The translations under genes were made by a program, and so were the position numbers. From an uncultured Oscillospiraceae bacterium (lineage in GTDB: Bacteria > Bacillota > Clostridia > Oscillospirales > Oscillospiraceae), in assembly GCA_900759385.1 (NCBI GenBank), contig CAAEUZ010000023.1:6328-70327 (forward strand): a stretch of DNA of 64,000 nt. The letters run 5' to 3'. The notes below the pieces were generated by a model. That model was given only the letters and a program-made list of their open reading frames with translations. It was not told the DNA's origin and searched no databases. Positions 1 to 7,749 of this stretch are shown here, in pieces (position 1 is the first letter of the stretch; each line of letters begins with the position of its first letter).

Positions 1-1027
1 CCGGTGCGGCGCTGGTTGACGTGCCGGACGGCGCGGGCAGGGCCCAGCTTTGGAACAGGCCGTCGGGGAGCTCTTCCAGGTCAACGATGTAAAGGGTCGG
101 GGTGTCGCTGCCGGATATGGCCTCCGGCGGGAAAAAGAGGGTTATGTTGGTGTCATACACAATTATATTGTCCGGGCCGAGCTTCCCGGCTATCCCGGCG
201 GCGTCCTCGCCGCCAGCCGCAGCGGCCAATATGGAGCGCGCCTCGTCCTCGGGCACGGTGAACAGGCTCCATATATCCAGCCTTTCGCCCGTCTCGCGGT
301 CGAAGGCGTCGCCGGACATGTACGTTGTGCCAACTAAGGAATTCTCGCTTATGACCGCGTCGGTGACAAAGAACTCCGTGCAGAAGTACAGCACGCGCTC
401 GGAGGTCGCGGACATGTAGGGCTGGTGGCGTGTGCTGTGGCAGCTGAAGTCACCGCCGTCAAGATAGTCCGCGTACGCGGACTCCACCAGCTCGCCCAGG
501 TCACAGCGCAGCCCGGGCCCTTCATAGTACGCGCTTATGCGTTCCGCGGCCGTATCCGATATACCGTCTGCGCCGGGGCTGACAGTGTATTCCTGGAAAC
601 GCAGGAGCTCCGTGCCGTCGGCGAGGCGGTAATAATCACCCCAGATGCCGCGGTGCATGACGTCCACGGCCGTACCGTCGGAGAGGGTCATGGCGCCGCG
701 CTCAAGCCAGCCGTCGGCGATTACCAGATCGGACTCGTACAGCCTGACGCTCCCGCCGCCGGTCTCCACCGAGCCTGAACGCTGCGGATGGTGGATTGCC
801 AGGTACAGCCCCACGGGAGATGCCTGCGCGGCGCTGCTGTCCATATCGTCGGGCGGCAGGAACTGTGTGCCCTCGCTTAGCCTGAGGGCAAAATCCCCCT
901 CCTCGCCGCGCAGCAGCAGGTACTCGCCCTCTACGGCGACTACTTCGCCGTAGAGAGGGCTGTCGCCGCCGCAGCCGGGCAGGGCGAGAAGGGCCAGCGC
1001 GAGGAGCAGTGCAAGAGCCTTTTTCAT
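1..1027 (-). CDS. Lipoprotein with RsiV-like (DUF3298-type) C-terminal region, 3' end cut by window edge
   Basis: Reading the minus strand from an ATG at 1027 gives an open frame of at least 342 codons that runs off the window without a stop. It begins with a lysine pair, a hydrophobic stretch and the lipobox LPGC (Cys19), so it is exported and lipid-anchored. A GGGGGGAAAG ribosome site precedes the ATG. The middle has no family I recognise. Near the end, 'GDAFDRETGERLDIWSLF' resembles the DUF3298/RsiV-type extracellular domain found in anti-sigma and murein-associated proteins; that match is by eye. The divergent plus-strand frames over this region are shadows. Next gene upstream on the same strand is a nitroreductase 40 bp away. 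Confidence 0.8.
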   Translation of the reverse strand, partial: MKKALALLLALALLALPGCGGDSPLYGEVVAVEGEYLLLRGEEGDFALRLSEGTQFLPPDDMDSSAAQASPVGLYLAIHHPQRSGSVETGGGSVRLYESDLVIADGWLERGAMTLSDGTAVDVMHRGIWGDYYRLADGTELLRFQEYTVSPGADGISDTAAERISAYYEGPGLRCDLGELVESAYADYLDGGDFSCHSTRHQPYMSATSERVLYFCTEFFVTDAVISENSLVGTTYMSGDAFDRETGERLDIWSLFTVPEDEARSILAAAAGGEDAAGIAGKLGPDNIIVYDTNITLFFPPEAISGSDTPTLYIVDLEELPDGLFQSWALPAPSGTSTSAAP

Positions 1028-1067
1028 ATCTTTCCCCCCAAATTATTGAAACGGGCGTCCTGCCGGA

Positions 1068-1838
1068 TTAACACCAGCGGACCTTGAGCGGTTTCCTCGG
1101 TACACGGCGGGAGTAGCGTATGTCACTGTGGCCGATGACCAGGGTGGTCACGGGTTCCACGCCAGCGGGCAGGTCCAGCAGCTCCTTCAATGGCGCGCTG
1201 TGCTTGGCCGCGAAGACAAAGTAGCCGCTGTAAAGTACGCCGAGCCCCAGGGCCTGTGCCATGAGCTCCATGTAGGACGAGGCCAGGGCCGGGTCAACCT
1301 CGCGGTGGCCGGCCACGACTATGGCCAGCGGGGCGCCCTTGAAAAAGAAGTGCCTGTCCGGCCCGGAGCCTGGCGCGCCGGAGTTCACCAGGCCGGCCAG
1401 CCGCTGCGACTGCAAGAACACGCGCAGGGCCTCTTCCTCCGCCTCCGCCAGGCGCTCGCGCAGGACCACGAAATGCACGTCCTGGGCGTTGCTGCCGGTA
1501 GGGCAGTAGCGGCCGGCCTCCAGTATGCGGCGCAGGTCGTCCCCGCTTACCGGCTCCGCCGTGAACCGGCGCGCGGAGCGGCGGCTCTCCATGGCCGTCA
1601 GCAGCCTGTCGGCGCCCAGCGCGGACATGTCCAGCGTGCCCTCCAGGCCCGTGAGGTCATAGCCCGGCATGTCCACCGCCTGCACGGGACAAATGGCGTA
1701 GCAGTGGCCGCACTCGATGCATCTGTTATCCAGGGTGCGGGCCCGGCCGTCCTCGATCACAATGTGGTGCGACACGCAGTCCGCCGCGCACTCGCCGCAG
1801 CCTATGCACTTTTCCCGGTCTATTATCACAGCTTCCAA
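1068..1838 (-). CDS. Nitroreductase family protein with N-terminal 2x[4Fe-4S] ferredoxin domain
   Basis: 256 residues. The first ~60 residues carry two ferredoxin motifs, CIGCGECAADC and CIECGHCYAICP, each suited to a [4Fe-4S] cluster. From about residue 80 the sequence is a nitroreductase fold: the 'RRSARRFTAEPV' start of the FMN-binding domain, 'AGRYCPTGSNAQDVHF' and a C-terminal 'TTLVIGHSDIRYSRRVPRKP'. Such fusions are common in Clostridia and are thought to pass ferredoxin-type electrons to flavin for reduction of quinone- or nitro-like substrates; the natural substrate is unknown. It ends 40 bp before the lipoprotein and starts 3 bp after the SGNH hydrolase gene stops, so the three probably form one operon. 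Confidence 0.93.
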   Translation of the reverse strand: MEAVIIDREKCIGCGECAADCVSHHIVIEDGRARTLDNRCIECGHCYAICPVQAVDMPGYDLTGLEGTLDMSALGADRLLTAMESRRSARRFTAEPVSGDDLRRILEAGRYCPTGSNAQDVHFVVLRERLAEAEEEALRVFLQSQRLAGLVNSGAPGSGPDRHFFFKGAPLAIVVAGHREVDPALASSYMELMAQALGLGVLYSGYFVFAAKHSAPLKELLDLPAGVEPVTTLVIGHSDIRYSRRVPRKPLKVRWC

Positions 1839-1841
1839 GTT

Positions 1842-2402
1842 TCAAACCTCCTTAATATTAAACGCATTCCGGACGGCGTCTGCAACACCGGCGGCAAAGG
1901 AGCGGTGCCCCGCGCCGGTGAAGTGCACCCCGTCATAGGCCAGTTCCACGCCCCAGAGCGAGGCGTCCGCAAAGTGCTGGCGCATTCTGGCGGCCAGGGG
2001 GCGGTAGGCATCCGCCAGGGCGCGGGATTCGGCTATCACCCCGCCGCTGCCGGTCCATTCCCCGGGCACGAGTGCGGGCGGCGCCACAATGAGCGCGCTG
2101 CCCGGAGTGAGGGCACAGCCGGAGAGGAAGGCCTCCATGCGATGCGCGCACTCCTCCGCCGCGGCGCCGCTGAGGATGTCGTTGGTGCCCAGCATGACGA
2201 TGAGCCTCTCGCCCGCACCGGGTGCGGGCCCCGCGCCGGGGCGGGGTATGCTGCGGCCGTTGGAACCCAGGTTTACGCACTCCGCCCCGCAGAGCCCGGA
2301 CAGCAGATCCACCCAGCGCTCCTCGGGGCCGTAGCGGCCGCCGAAATACGAGCGCGGGTCATAACCGTAAGTGTTGGAGTCGCCGAAGCACAGGATGCGC
2401 AT
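1842..2402 (-). CDS. SGNH/GDSL-family hydrolase (esterase/lipase-like)
   Basis: 186 residues. Block I is 'ILCFGDSNTYG' with the nucleophile Ser in GDS; block III is 'MLGTNDILSG'; block V is 'YDGVHFTGAGH' with the Asp-His pair of the catalytic triad. The Gly of block II sits in 'CVNLGSNGRSI'. It has no signal peptide, so it is a cytoplasmic esterase, thioesterase or acetyl-hydrolase of unknown substrate. I place the start at the ATG at 2402, because an AAAGGCGG site lies eight bases upstream of it; an in-frame GTG nine bases earlier sits inside that site. It is the first gene of a likely three-gene minus-strand operon. Confidence 0.92.
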   Translation of the reverse strand: MRILCFGDSNTYGYDPRSYFGGRYGPEERWVDLLSGLCGAECVNLGSNGRSIPRPGAGPAPGAGERLIVMLGTNDILSGAAAEECAHRMEAFLSGCALTPGSALIVAPPALVPGEWTGSGGVIAESRALADAYRPLAARMRQHFADASLWGVELAYDGVHFTGAGHRSFAAGVADAVRNAFNIKEV

Positions 2403-2479
2403 CTGCCACACCGCCTTTCATCTGAGGATATTCTAGCGTACGGGCCCGCGATTTGCAAGGCAGGGACAGAACTTTAGCA

Positions 2480-2508
2480 TTGACAATTACTATACTTTAT
2501 AGTATTAT
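2480..2508 (+). promoter_or_regulatory. Sigma-A promoter of padR-yjdF
   Basis: TTGACA at 2480-2485 and TATTAT at 2503-2508 are separated by 17 bp. The expected start of transcription lies about 20 bases before the padR TTG codon. Confidence 0.8.
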
Positions 2509-2519
2509 ACTTTATAGTA
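2492..2519 (+). promoter_or_regulatory. Tandem 13-bp repeat, candidate PadR operator
   Basis: ATACTTTATAGTA occurs at 2492-2504 and again at 2507-2519, a 15-bp period, covering the -10 box and start point of the padR promoter. Each copy is part of a dyad (ACTATA/TATAGT). Overlap with the promoter suggests autorepression by PadR; this is inference. Confidence 0.6.
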
Positions 2520-2533
2520 AGGAGGGGCGGGCT

Positions 2534-3070
2534 TTGTCATCCATAGATCTGGTCATTTTGGGTATCCTCATGGAGGGGCCGCGCAGCGCCTACGACATCC
2601 AGAAGGATGTGGAATACCACCACTTCCCGCGCTGGACCAAAATCAGCACGCCGTCGGTCTATAAAAAGGTGCTCCAGCTCAAGGAGCGCGGCTACCTGGC
2701 GGGAGATATGGTAAAGGGGGAGCGGCTGGCGGAAAAGGCGGTCTATTCCGTGACGGAATCCGGACGGGCCTATTTCAACGGGCTTATGGACGCCATTGCC
2801 GGGCAGGAGGTGCCGCTCACCTTTGATTTCAACGTGGTGGTCGCCAACCTCAACAAGCTGGACAGGCCCAGGGCGCTGGAGCTTATCGGCAGGCTGCGCG
2901 GGAGCATAGAGGCGTCGGCTGCAAAGAGCAGCGGGTACGCCGATATGTATGCGGATATACCGCTGGTGGGGCGGACGGTTTTTGAGCAGCAGCGCCTGCT
3001 TTACGGCGCGCTGCTGGAGTGGCTGGACGCTTTTGCCGTGCAGTTTGCATCGGAAGGTGACGGGCCGTGA
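2534..3070 (+). CDS. PadR family transcriptional regulator
   Basis: 178 residues. The N-terminal ~80 residues are a PadR winged helix: 'LVILGILMEGPRSAYDIQKDVEY', 'STPSVYKKVLQLKERGYL', 'YSVTESGRAYF'. The C-terminal half is the helical dimerisation part. The start is a TTG at 2534, eight bases after AAGGAGGGG; the frame is open further upstream but that part overlaps the promoter. The stop overlaps the GTG start of yjdF (GTGA), so the two are translated together. PadR proteins usually respond to phenolic or other aromatic small molecules and repress a neighbouring detoxification gene. Autoregulation through the tandem repeat over its promoter is likely. Confidence 0.92.
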   Translation: MSSIDLVILGILMEGPRSAYDIQKDVEYHHFPRWTKISTPSVYKKVLQLKERGYLAGDMVKGERLAEKAVYSVTESGRAYFNGLMDAIAGQEVPLTFDFNVVVANLNKLDRPRALELIGRLRGSIEASAAKSSGYADMYADIPLVGRTVFEQQRLLYGALLEWLDAFAVQFASEGDGP

Positions 3071-3483
3071 TAACGTATTGCACCCTGACGGTCTTCTTTG
3101 AGGGCCCGTTTTGGGTGGGAGTGTATGAGCGCGAGGAGGGTGAGCGCTACGAGGCGTGCAAGATCACCTTCGGCGCGGAGCCGCGGGATTGCGAGGTGTG
3201 GGACTTCCTGCTGCACAGCTGGGAGGACCTGGTGTTCAGCCCGCCGGTCGATATCAGGGAGCGCGAGGAGCGCAGGCGCAACCCCAAGCGCGTGCAGCGG
3301 GAGATACGCGATAAACTGCGGGAGCCCGGCGTGGGCACCAAAGCCCAGCAGGCGCTTAATCTGCAGCGCGAACAGGGCAGGCTGGAGCGCAGGGCCGCCG
3401 GCCGCGAGCGGCGAGAGGCGGAAAAGGAGCGCCAGTACGAGCAGCGCAGGCAAAAGCGAAAGGACAAGCGCCGCGGGCACTGA
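3067..3483 (+). CDS. yjdF: YjdF family protein (DUF2992)
   Basis: 138 residues. 'LTVFFEGPFWVGVYER', 'FGAEPRDCEVWDFLL' and a C-terminal half made almost wholly of Arg, Lys and Glu with 'RREAEKERQYEQRRQKRKDKRR' type helices match YjdF of Bacillus and Lactobacillales. Its biochemical role is unknown; in other Firmicutes it is controlled by the azaaromatic-sensing yjdF riboswitch. No such leader is possible here, because the start GTG overlaps the padR stop, so a PadR repressor seems to replace the riboswitch. The SD GGAAGGTG lies inside the end of padR. Confidence 0.88.
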   Translation: MITYCTLTVFFEGPFWVGVYEREEGERYEACKITFGAEPRDCEVWDFLLHSWEDLVFSPPVDIREREERRRNPKRVQREIRDKLREPGVGTKAQQALNLQREQGRLERRAAGRERREAEKERQYEQRRQKRKDKRRGH

Positions 3484-3635
3484 AGATGCCGCGCCGGCGC
3501 GTCATGCCCGGCCGGCTAACGCCTGCGGGGGTGCAGCGCGCGGGCCCGGAAGAGGCCGGAGCGCGGCCACGAGTGGGCGGCGGAGGGCGGCTCCGGGCTC
3601 TGAGAAAAAAACGAAAAAATTTTTGCAAAAACTTC

Positions 3636-3664
3636 TTGACAATATCGGCTTGCTACAGTATAAT
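3636..3664 (+). promoter_or_regulatory. Consensus sigma-A promoter of the tRNA operon
   Basis: TTGACA (3636-3641), a 17-bp spacer and TATAAT (3659-3664), both perfect matches, 18 bp before the first tRNA. A/T-rich sequence upstream could act as an UP element. Confidence 0.9.
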
Positions 3665-3681
3665 GACAAAGCCGCTTATCC

Positions 3682-3758
3682 GGGAGCATAGCTCAGCCGG
3701 TTAGAGCACTTGCCTTACAAGCAAGGGGTCACTGGTTCGAGTCCAGTTGTTCCCACCA
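3682..3758 (+). tRNA. tRNA-Val (UAC)
   Basis: 77 nt cloverleaf: acceptor GGGAGCA pairs with TGTTCCC (one G-U), anticodon stem CTTGC/GCAAG with loop CTTACAA, so anticodon TAC; T-loop TTCGAGT; encoded CCA. First gene of a four-tRNA operon. Confidence 0.96.
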
Positions 3759-3791
3759 TTTATTAAAGCGGCAGGGAACCATTCCTGATAC

Positions 3792-3867
<76 letters not shown>

Positions 3868-3870
3868 TAT

Positions 3871-3946
3871 GCGGGCATAGCTCATTTGGCAGAGCGCCAC
3901 CTTGCCAAGGTGGAGGTAGCGAGTTCGAATCTCGTTGCCCGCTCCA
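3871..3946 (+). tRNA. tRNA-Gly (GCC)
   Basis: 76 nt. Acceptor GCGGGCA/TGCCCGC, anticodon loop TTGCCAA (anticodon GCC), T-loop TTCGAAT, encoded CCA. Starts three bases after tRNA-Phe ends. Confidence 0.96.
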
Positions 3947-3957
3947 GAAGGTTGGTA

Positions 3958-3979
3958 GATAGCCGCGAAAGCGGCTATC
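3958..3979 (+). other. Perfect 9-bp hairpin with GAAA tetraloop in tRNA spacer
   Basis: GATAGCCGC (3958-3966), GAAA, GCGGCTATC (3971-3979). It lies in the 108-base spacer between tRNA-Gly and tRNA-Cys and is not followed by a T run, so it is not a terminator; it may be a processing signal. The rest of this spacer shows nothing I recognise. Confidence 0.7.
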
Positions 3980-4054
3980 TTGCTAACAGCTTCCAGGGAA
4001 GCAGATGCCGTCTCACATGGTCACGATTGTAACCTGAAGCAATGCAGCGAAAAC

Positions 4055-4129
4055 GGCGCCATAGCCAAGTGGTAAGGCAGGGGACTGCAAATCCCCGATT
4101 CTCCGGTTCAAATCCGGATGGCGCCTCCA
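4055..4129 (+). tRNA. tRNA-Cys (GCA)
   Basis: 75 nt. Acceptor GGCGCCA/TGGCGCC, anticodon stem GGGGA/TCCCC with loop CTGCAAA (anticodon GCA), T-loop TTCAAAT, encoded CCA. Confidence 0.96.
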
Positions 4130-4130
4130 G

Positions 4131-4163
4131 AAAAAAGCCTGAGCTCAATGCTCAGGCTTTTTT
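4131..4163 (+). terminator. Intrinsic terminator of the tRNA operon
   Basis: Stem AAAAAAGCCTGAGC/GCTCAGGCTTTTTT with loop TCAAT, starting two bases after tRNA-Cys. The A and T runs make it usable from both sides, so it may also stop the convergent era operon. Confidence 0.9.
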
Positions 4164-4209
4164 GTGTTCCGAAAGATAACGCCGGGCGGGAAAACCGCCC
4201 GGCGCTTTT

Positions 4210-5097
4210 TTACTGTTCCGTGAAGCCGAAGTTCCTCAGCAGGCTCATGGAGTCGCGCCAGTTCTCCTTGACCTTCACCCAGGTCTGGAGATATACCTTG
4301 GCGTCTAGCAGGGTTTCCATGTCCTTGCGGGCCATCTCGCCGATCTTCTTGAGCATGTCGCCGTGCCTGCCGATGATGATGCCCTTGTGGCTGGCCTTCT
4401 CGCAGTATATGGTGGCGTCTATCTCGATCACGCCGTCCTCGCGCTCCTCAAAGCGGGTGACCACCACGGCCGTGCCGTGGGGCACCTCGCGCTCCAGGCA
4501 CCAGAGCAGCTTCTCGCGGATTATCTCGGCGCAGAGCTGCTTCTCCGGCTGGTCGGTGAAGACGTCATCCGGGAAGAGGTGGGGGCCCTCCTCGGCAAAC
4601 TTGTCCAGCTCGTCCATGAGCGCGTCCAGGCCCTCGCCGCGCCTGGCGCTGATGGGCACCACGGCGTCAAAGCTGTGGGCCGCGGCGTAGGCCGCGATGA
4701 CGTTGAGCAGCTCCGGTTTTTCCACCGTGTCGATTTTGTTGACGGCCAGCACGGAGGGCACGCGCGCGTTTTTGATCTGCGCTATGAGCTCGGCCTCCTG
4801 CTTGCCGACAGAGGGTATCGGCTCCACCACCAGCACGACGGCGTCCACGTCGGCGACGCTCTCGCGCACCACCTTGTCCATGTACTCGCCCAGGCGGGTG
4901 CGGGCGCGGTGGAAGCCCGGCGTGTCCATGAAGACGAACTGCGTCTCGCCCCTGGCCACCACGCCGGTTATGCGGCCGCGGGTAGTCTGAGGCTTGTTGG
5001 AGACGATGGCGATCTTCTCTCCCACCAGGGCGTTGGTGAGGGTGCTCTTGCCGACGTTGGGCCGTCCGGCTATGGTTATCATGGCATTCTTGGTCAT
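4210..5097 (-). CDS. era: GTPase Era
   Basis: 295 residues, usual length. The GTPase domain shows G1 'GRPNVGKST', the switch region 'SNKPQTTRGRITG', G3 'DTPGFH' and G4 'NKID'; the C-terminal KH domain includes 'GIIIGRHGDMLKKIGEMARKDME'. Era binds the 3' end of 16S rRNA and helps assemble the 30S subunit. The frame is open upstream, but that extension only overlaps hslO; the ATG at 5097 with GGAGGT six bases before it is the start. It is the last gene of the minus-strand set yerC, methyltransferase, hslO, era. It converges on the tRNA operon terminator. Confidence 0.97.
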   Translation of the reverse strand: MTKNAMITIAGRPNVGKSTLTNALVGEKIAIVSNKPQTTRGRITGVVARGETQFVFMDTPGFHRARTRLGEYMDKVVRESVADVDAVVLVVEPIPSVGKQEAELIAQIKNARVPSVLAVNKIDTVEKPELLNVIAAYAAAHSFDAVVPISARRGEGLDALMDELDKFAEEGPHLFPDDVFTDQPEKQLCAEIIREKLLWCLEREVPHGTAVVVTRFEEREDGVIEIDATIYCEKASHKGIIIGRHGDMLKKIGEMARKDMETLLDAKVYLQTWVKVKENWRDSMSLLRNFGFTEQ

Positions 5098-5117
5098 TTT
5101 ATTACCTCCGTGTGCCG

Positions 5118-5981
5118 TCACACCAGCTCCAGCAGTTCGCCGGGCGTGAAGCTGTACACCTTGTCGCAGAACTGGCAGCTTACCTCGACGTCGCGGCCCT
5201 CGGCGGCCATTTCGCGCAGCTCTGCCTCGCCGCAGGAGCGCAGGGCCTGCGCCACGCGCTCGCGCGAGCAGCTGCACCGGTACTCGACCGGCCTGCGCTC
5301 GGCCTCCTGCGGGTCGAGGCCCAGCAGCACCTGGCCTATTACGGCGTCGATGCCGTCCTCGTCGAGCACGGTGGTGAGCTGGTCCATCATGAAGATGTTG
5401 TCCTCCAGCTTCGTGATGAGCTCTTCCGGCGCCCCGGGCATGAGCTGCACTATAAAACCGCCGGCGGCCTTTATGCTCTTATCCGTGTCCACCAGGACGC
5501 CGAGGCCGACGGCGGCCGGGATCTGCTCGCTCTCGACCATGTACTGGGCCAGGTCCTCGGCTATCTCGCCCGTCACGAGCTCCACGGAGCCGATATAGGG
5601 CTCCTTGAGGCCGAGGTCGCGGCTGAGGGTGAGCATGCCGTCGCGGCCCACCAGGCCGCCGACGTCCAGCTTGCCGTCCGCCCTGGTGGGCAGGTCGGCC
5701 TCGGGGTTGGTCACGTACCCGCGCGTGCAGCCGTCCGAGTCCGACACGGCGATGATGCTGCCGATGGGGCCGCCGCCGTTTATGCGTATGGTCAGGCTGG
5801 CGTCGTCCTCCTTCATGAGCTCGCCGAGCATGCTGGCCGCGCACAGCGTGCGCCCCAGCGCGGCGGAGGCGGTGGGGGAGAGGCCGTGTATCTGCCTGGC
5901 CCGCTCGACCATGTCCCGGGCCGTGACCGCGGATATCTTGACAAAGCCGTCCGCTGTGACGGCCCTGACTATCTCGTCCAT
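5118..5981 (-). CDS. hslO: Redox-regulated chaperone Hsp33
   Basis: 287 residues. The N-terminal domain has 'TARDMVERARQIHGLSPTASAALGR' and 'GGGPIGSIIAV'. The C-terminal zinc switch holds the pairs CSC (in 'YRCSCSRERV') and CQFC (in 'VSCQFCDKVYSF'), the CxC...CxxC pattern that binds zinc when reduced and unfolds on oxidation to activate holdase function. Cytoplasmic protection from oxidative unfolding is the known role, which fits an anaerobe. Start ATG at 5981 with an AGAGGTAA site; the upstream extension of the frame overlaps the methyltransferase gene, which stops one base earlier. Confidence 0.96.
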   Translation of the reverse strand: MDEIVRAVTADGFVKISAVTARDMVERARQIHGLSPTASAALGRTLCAASMLGELMKEDDASLTIRINGGGPIGSIIAVSDSDGCTRGYVTNPEADLPTRADGKLDVGGLVGRDGMLTLSRDLGLKEPYIGSVELVTGEIAEDLAQYMVESEQIPAAVGLGVLVDTDKSIKAAGGFIVQLMPGAPEELITKLEDNIFMMDQLTTVLDEDGIDAVIGQVLLGLDPQEAERRPVEYRCSCSRERVAQALRSCGEAELREMAAEGRDVEVSCQFCDKVYSFTPGELLELV

Positions 5982-5982
5982 T

Positions 5983-6717
5983 TCAATTACCTCTTTTCGC
6001 TTCGATAAACAGCCGGTCGGGGCCGGCCATGGGGCCGTCCGGCCGCTCGCGCACGCTGACAAAGCCGTGGCGGCGCAGCGCGTCCTTCACGGCTTCGGGG
6101 TCATGTGCGTATTCTGTGTGCTCCTCGTTGGTGTGCCTGTAGGTGTCCCCCTCTGTGCGCTCGAAGATATCCATGCCGTAACGCAGGCAGTTGCTGCCGG
6201 GGTCAAAACGGCCGCGCCAGAGGCAGAGCACGTCGTCCGTCTCGTCAACGGAGACGCTGCCGTCCATGGAGCGCAGGAAGCCGGGGGTGCGGATGTCGAA
6301 GACCAGCAGCCCGCCGGGCCGGATGAATAGCCGCAGGCGGCGGAAGCACTCGCACAGCGCGTCAAACGGCACGTAGCTGAGCGAGTCGAGCGAGGAGTAG
6401 GCCGCGTCCACCGTGCCGTAGAGGTCCAGCTCCTGGGCCTCCTGGCAGATGAAGAGCGGCATGGCCCCGCCGCTGTCCCAGGCCTTCTCCCGGGCCGCCA
6501 TCAGCATCTCCTCGCTGCCGTCGGCGGCTATCATGTCGTAGCCGCGCGAGGCCATCTCCAGCGCGAGCGTGCCCGTGCCGCAGCACAGGTCGAGCAGGAG
6601 CCTGAACTCGCCCCCGTCCTCGGCAAAGACCCGTTCGTAGAAGCCGGCGTAGTCACTGTAGGGCACGTCCCGCGTGAAAGCGTCGTACCAGGGGGCGAGG
6701 GAACGGTAGGAGCTCAT
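5983..6717 (-). CDS. Class I SAM-dependent methyltransferase
   Basis: 244 residues. Motif I is 'LLLDLCCGTGTLALEMA' near residue 42, followed by 'GYDMIAADGSEEMLMAAREKA' (motif II acid) and a 'GGLLVFDIRTPGFL' post-motif. This is the YcgJ/UbiE-like small-molecule methyltransferase type; substrate unknown. It starts within the end of yerC (ATGA overlap at 6714-6717) and ends one base before the hslO start codon, so it is translated as part of the yerC-era operon. Confidence 0.9.
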   Translation of the reverse strand: MSSYRSLAPWYDAFTRDVPYSDYAGFYERVFAEDGGEFRLLLDLCCGTGTLALEMASRGYDMIAADGSEEMLMAAREKAWDSGGAMPLFICQEAQELDLYGTVDAAYSSLDSLSYVPFDALCECFRRLRLFIRPGGLLVFDIRTPGFLRSMDGSVSVDETDDVLCLWRGRFDPGSNCLRYGMDIFERTEGDTYRHTNEEHTEYAHDPEAVKDALRRHGFVSVRERPDGPMAGPDRLFIEAKRGN

Positions 6718-7037
6718 TCGCCCTCTTTGGCGCCGTCGCCGAACTTGCCGGCGGCCTTGAGCCGCTCGAAGGCCACTTCATACCCGTCCGCGCCGTACTG
6801 CAGGCTGCGGTTTACGCGGGATATGGTCGCACTGGAGGCGCCGGTGCGCTCCAGTATGTCGTTGTAGATCATGCCCTGGCTCAGGTAGACGGCGACCTGA
6901 TAGCGCTGCTCCATGGCCTGCAGCTCGGTGACGGTGCACAGGTCGTCAAAAAATCGCTTGCACTCCTCAACGGTCTCCAGCGTCAGGATCGCCTCATACA
7001 TGTCGTCGCGCCTGGGCTTCTTGTTCTGCTTGTTCAT
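6714..7037 (-). CDS. YerC/YecD family TrpR-like DNA-binding protein
   Basis: 107 residues. A TrpR-fold protein: 'FFDDLCTVTELQAMEQRYQVAVYLSQGMIYNDILERTGASSATISRVNRSL' carries the helix-turn-helix. Related Firmicute proteins (YerC) are small regulators of unclear target. Two ATG codons lie in tandem; I use the second (7037), six bases after GAGG, and the first (7040) is possible. It leads a minus-strand operon with the methyltransferase, hslO and era. Confidence 0.92.
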   Translation of the reverse strand: MNKQNKKPRRDDMYEAILTLETVEECKRFFDDLCTVTELQAMEQRYQVAVYLSQGMIYNDILERTGASSATISRVNRSLQYGADGYEVAFERLKAAGKFGDGAKEGE

Positions 7038-7090
7038 CATACACCTCTATAGAAATCCGTAATTTAAAGCATGAGTATCTATGCTTTCAC

Positions 7091-7119
7091 ATTTTATATG
7101 CTTAACGCACGAAAGTAAA
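7091..7119 (-). promoter_or_regulatory. Promoter of the yerC-era operon
   Basis: On the minus strand TTTACT (7114-7119), 17 bp, TAAAAT (7091-7096). The 5' untranslated part would be about 45 bases. Confidence 0.65.
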
Positions 7120-7177
7120 GGGGTTTAATGATTATTTTTCCGAAAGTTCATAATTCATGCAGCACCCCATATTCCTA

Positions 7178-7206
7178 TTGCCATGCGGCGGGTTTTAAGG
7201 TAGAAT
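7178..7206 (+). promoter_or_regulatory. Promoter of the nfeD-SPFH genes
   Basis: TTGCCA (7178-7183), 17 bp, TAGAAT (7201-7206), about 40 bases upstream of the nfeD start. Confidence 0.65.
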
Positions 7207-7252
7207 GTAGCTGGGAAACAAAGTGACACCGGCTCTGCGAAAGGAGTTTGCA

Positions 7253-7699
7253 ATGCTTGAGTTTATAGCTGGTAATATGTCCGTCGTGTGGCTAGTACTG
7301 ATGGTGGTGCTGCTCATCGTAGAGGCGGCCACGGCGGGCCTGACGTGCATATGGTTTGCTCTGGGCGCGCTGGCGGCCCTGATAGCGGCGCTCTTTGACG
7401 CGGCTGTCTGGCTCCAGGTCGTCTGGTTCCTGGTCGTGAGCATACTGACGCTGTGGCTCACGCGGCCGCTGGCGCTGAAATATCTCAACAGCCGCAAGGT
7501 CGCCACCAATGCCGACCGCGTTGTGGGGGCGGAAGGCGTGGTCAGCGAGGACATAGATAACATTGCCGGCACCGGCGCCGTCAAGCTCGACGGCAAGGAG
7601 TGGACCGCGAGGAGCGGGAGCGGCGCGCTCATAGGAAAGGGCGCCGTGGTCATAGTAAAACGCATAGAGGGCGTGAAGCTCATCGTTGATGCAGAATGA
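7253..7699 (+). CDS. NfeD family membrane protein
   Basis: 148 residues. Residues 1-70 hold two or three hydrophobic segments ('VVWLVLMVVLLIVEAATAGL', 'WFALGALAALIAALF', 'LQVVWFLVVSILTLWL'), followed by a soluble OB-fold-like NfeD domain ('VVGAEGVVSEDIDNIAGTGAVKLDGKEWTARS'). NfeD proteins act next to SPFH/flotillin proteins at ordered membrane microdomains, and an SPFH gene follows 50 bp downstream, which fits that pairing. Start is the ATG at 7253 with AAAGGAG six bases before it; an earlier in-frame GTG lacks a ribosome site. Confidence 0.92.
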   Translation: MLEFIAGNMSVVWLVLMVVLLIVEAATAGLTCIWFALGALAALIAALFDAAVWLQVVWFLVVSILTLWLTRPLALKYLNSRKVATNADRVVGAEGVVSEDIDNIAGTGAVKLDGKEWTARSGSGALIGKGAVVIVKRIEGVKLIVDAE

Positions 7700-7749
7700 A
7701 GCACTTGGGCGTTTTAATTGACAGAGTAATTTAAGAGGAGGAAAAGAAT

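Noticed and set aside
1128..2477. Long plus-strand frame of 449 codons
   Set aside because: It is antisense to the nitroreductase and SGNH genes, which have clear motifs and ribosome sites; the frame has no family motif and is a GC-rich third-position shadow.
2412..2533. yjdF riboswitch upstream of padR-yjdF
   Set aside because: The promoter ends ~25 bases before the start codon, so no aptamer can be in the transcript.
3958..3979. Terminator inside the tRNA operon
   Set aside because: The stem is perfect but has no T run, and a clear terminator lies after the last tRNA.
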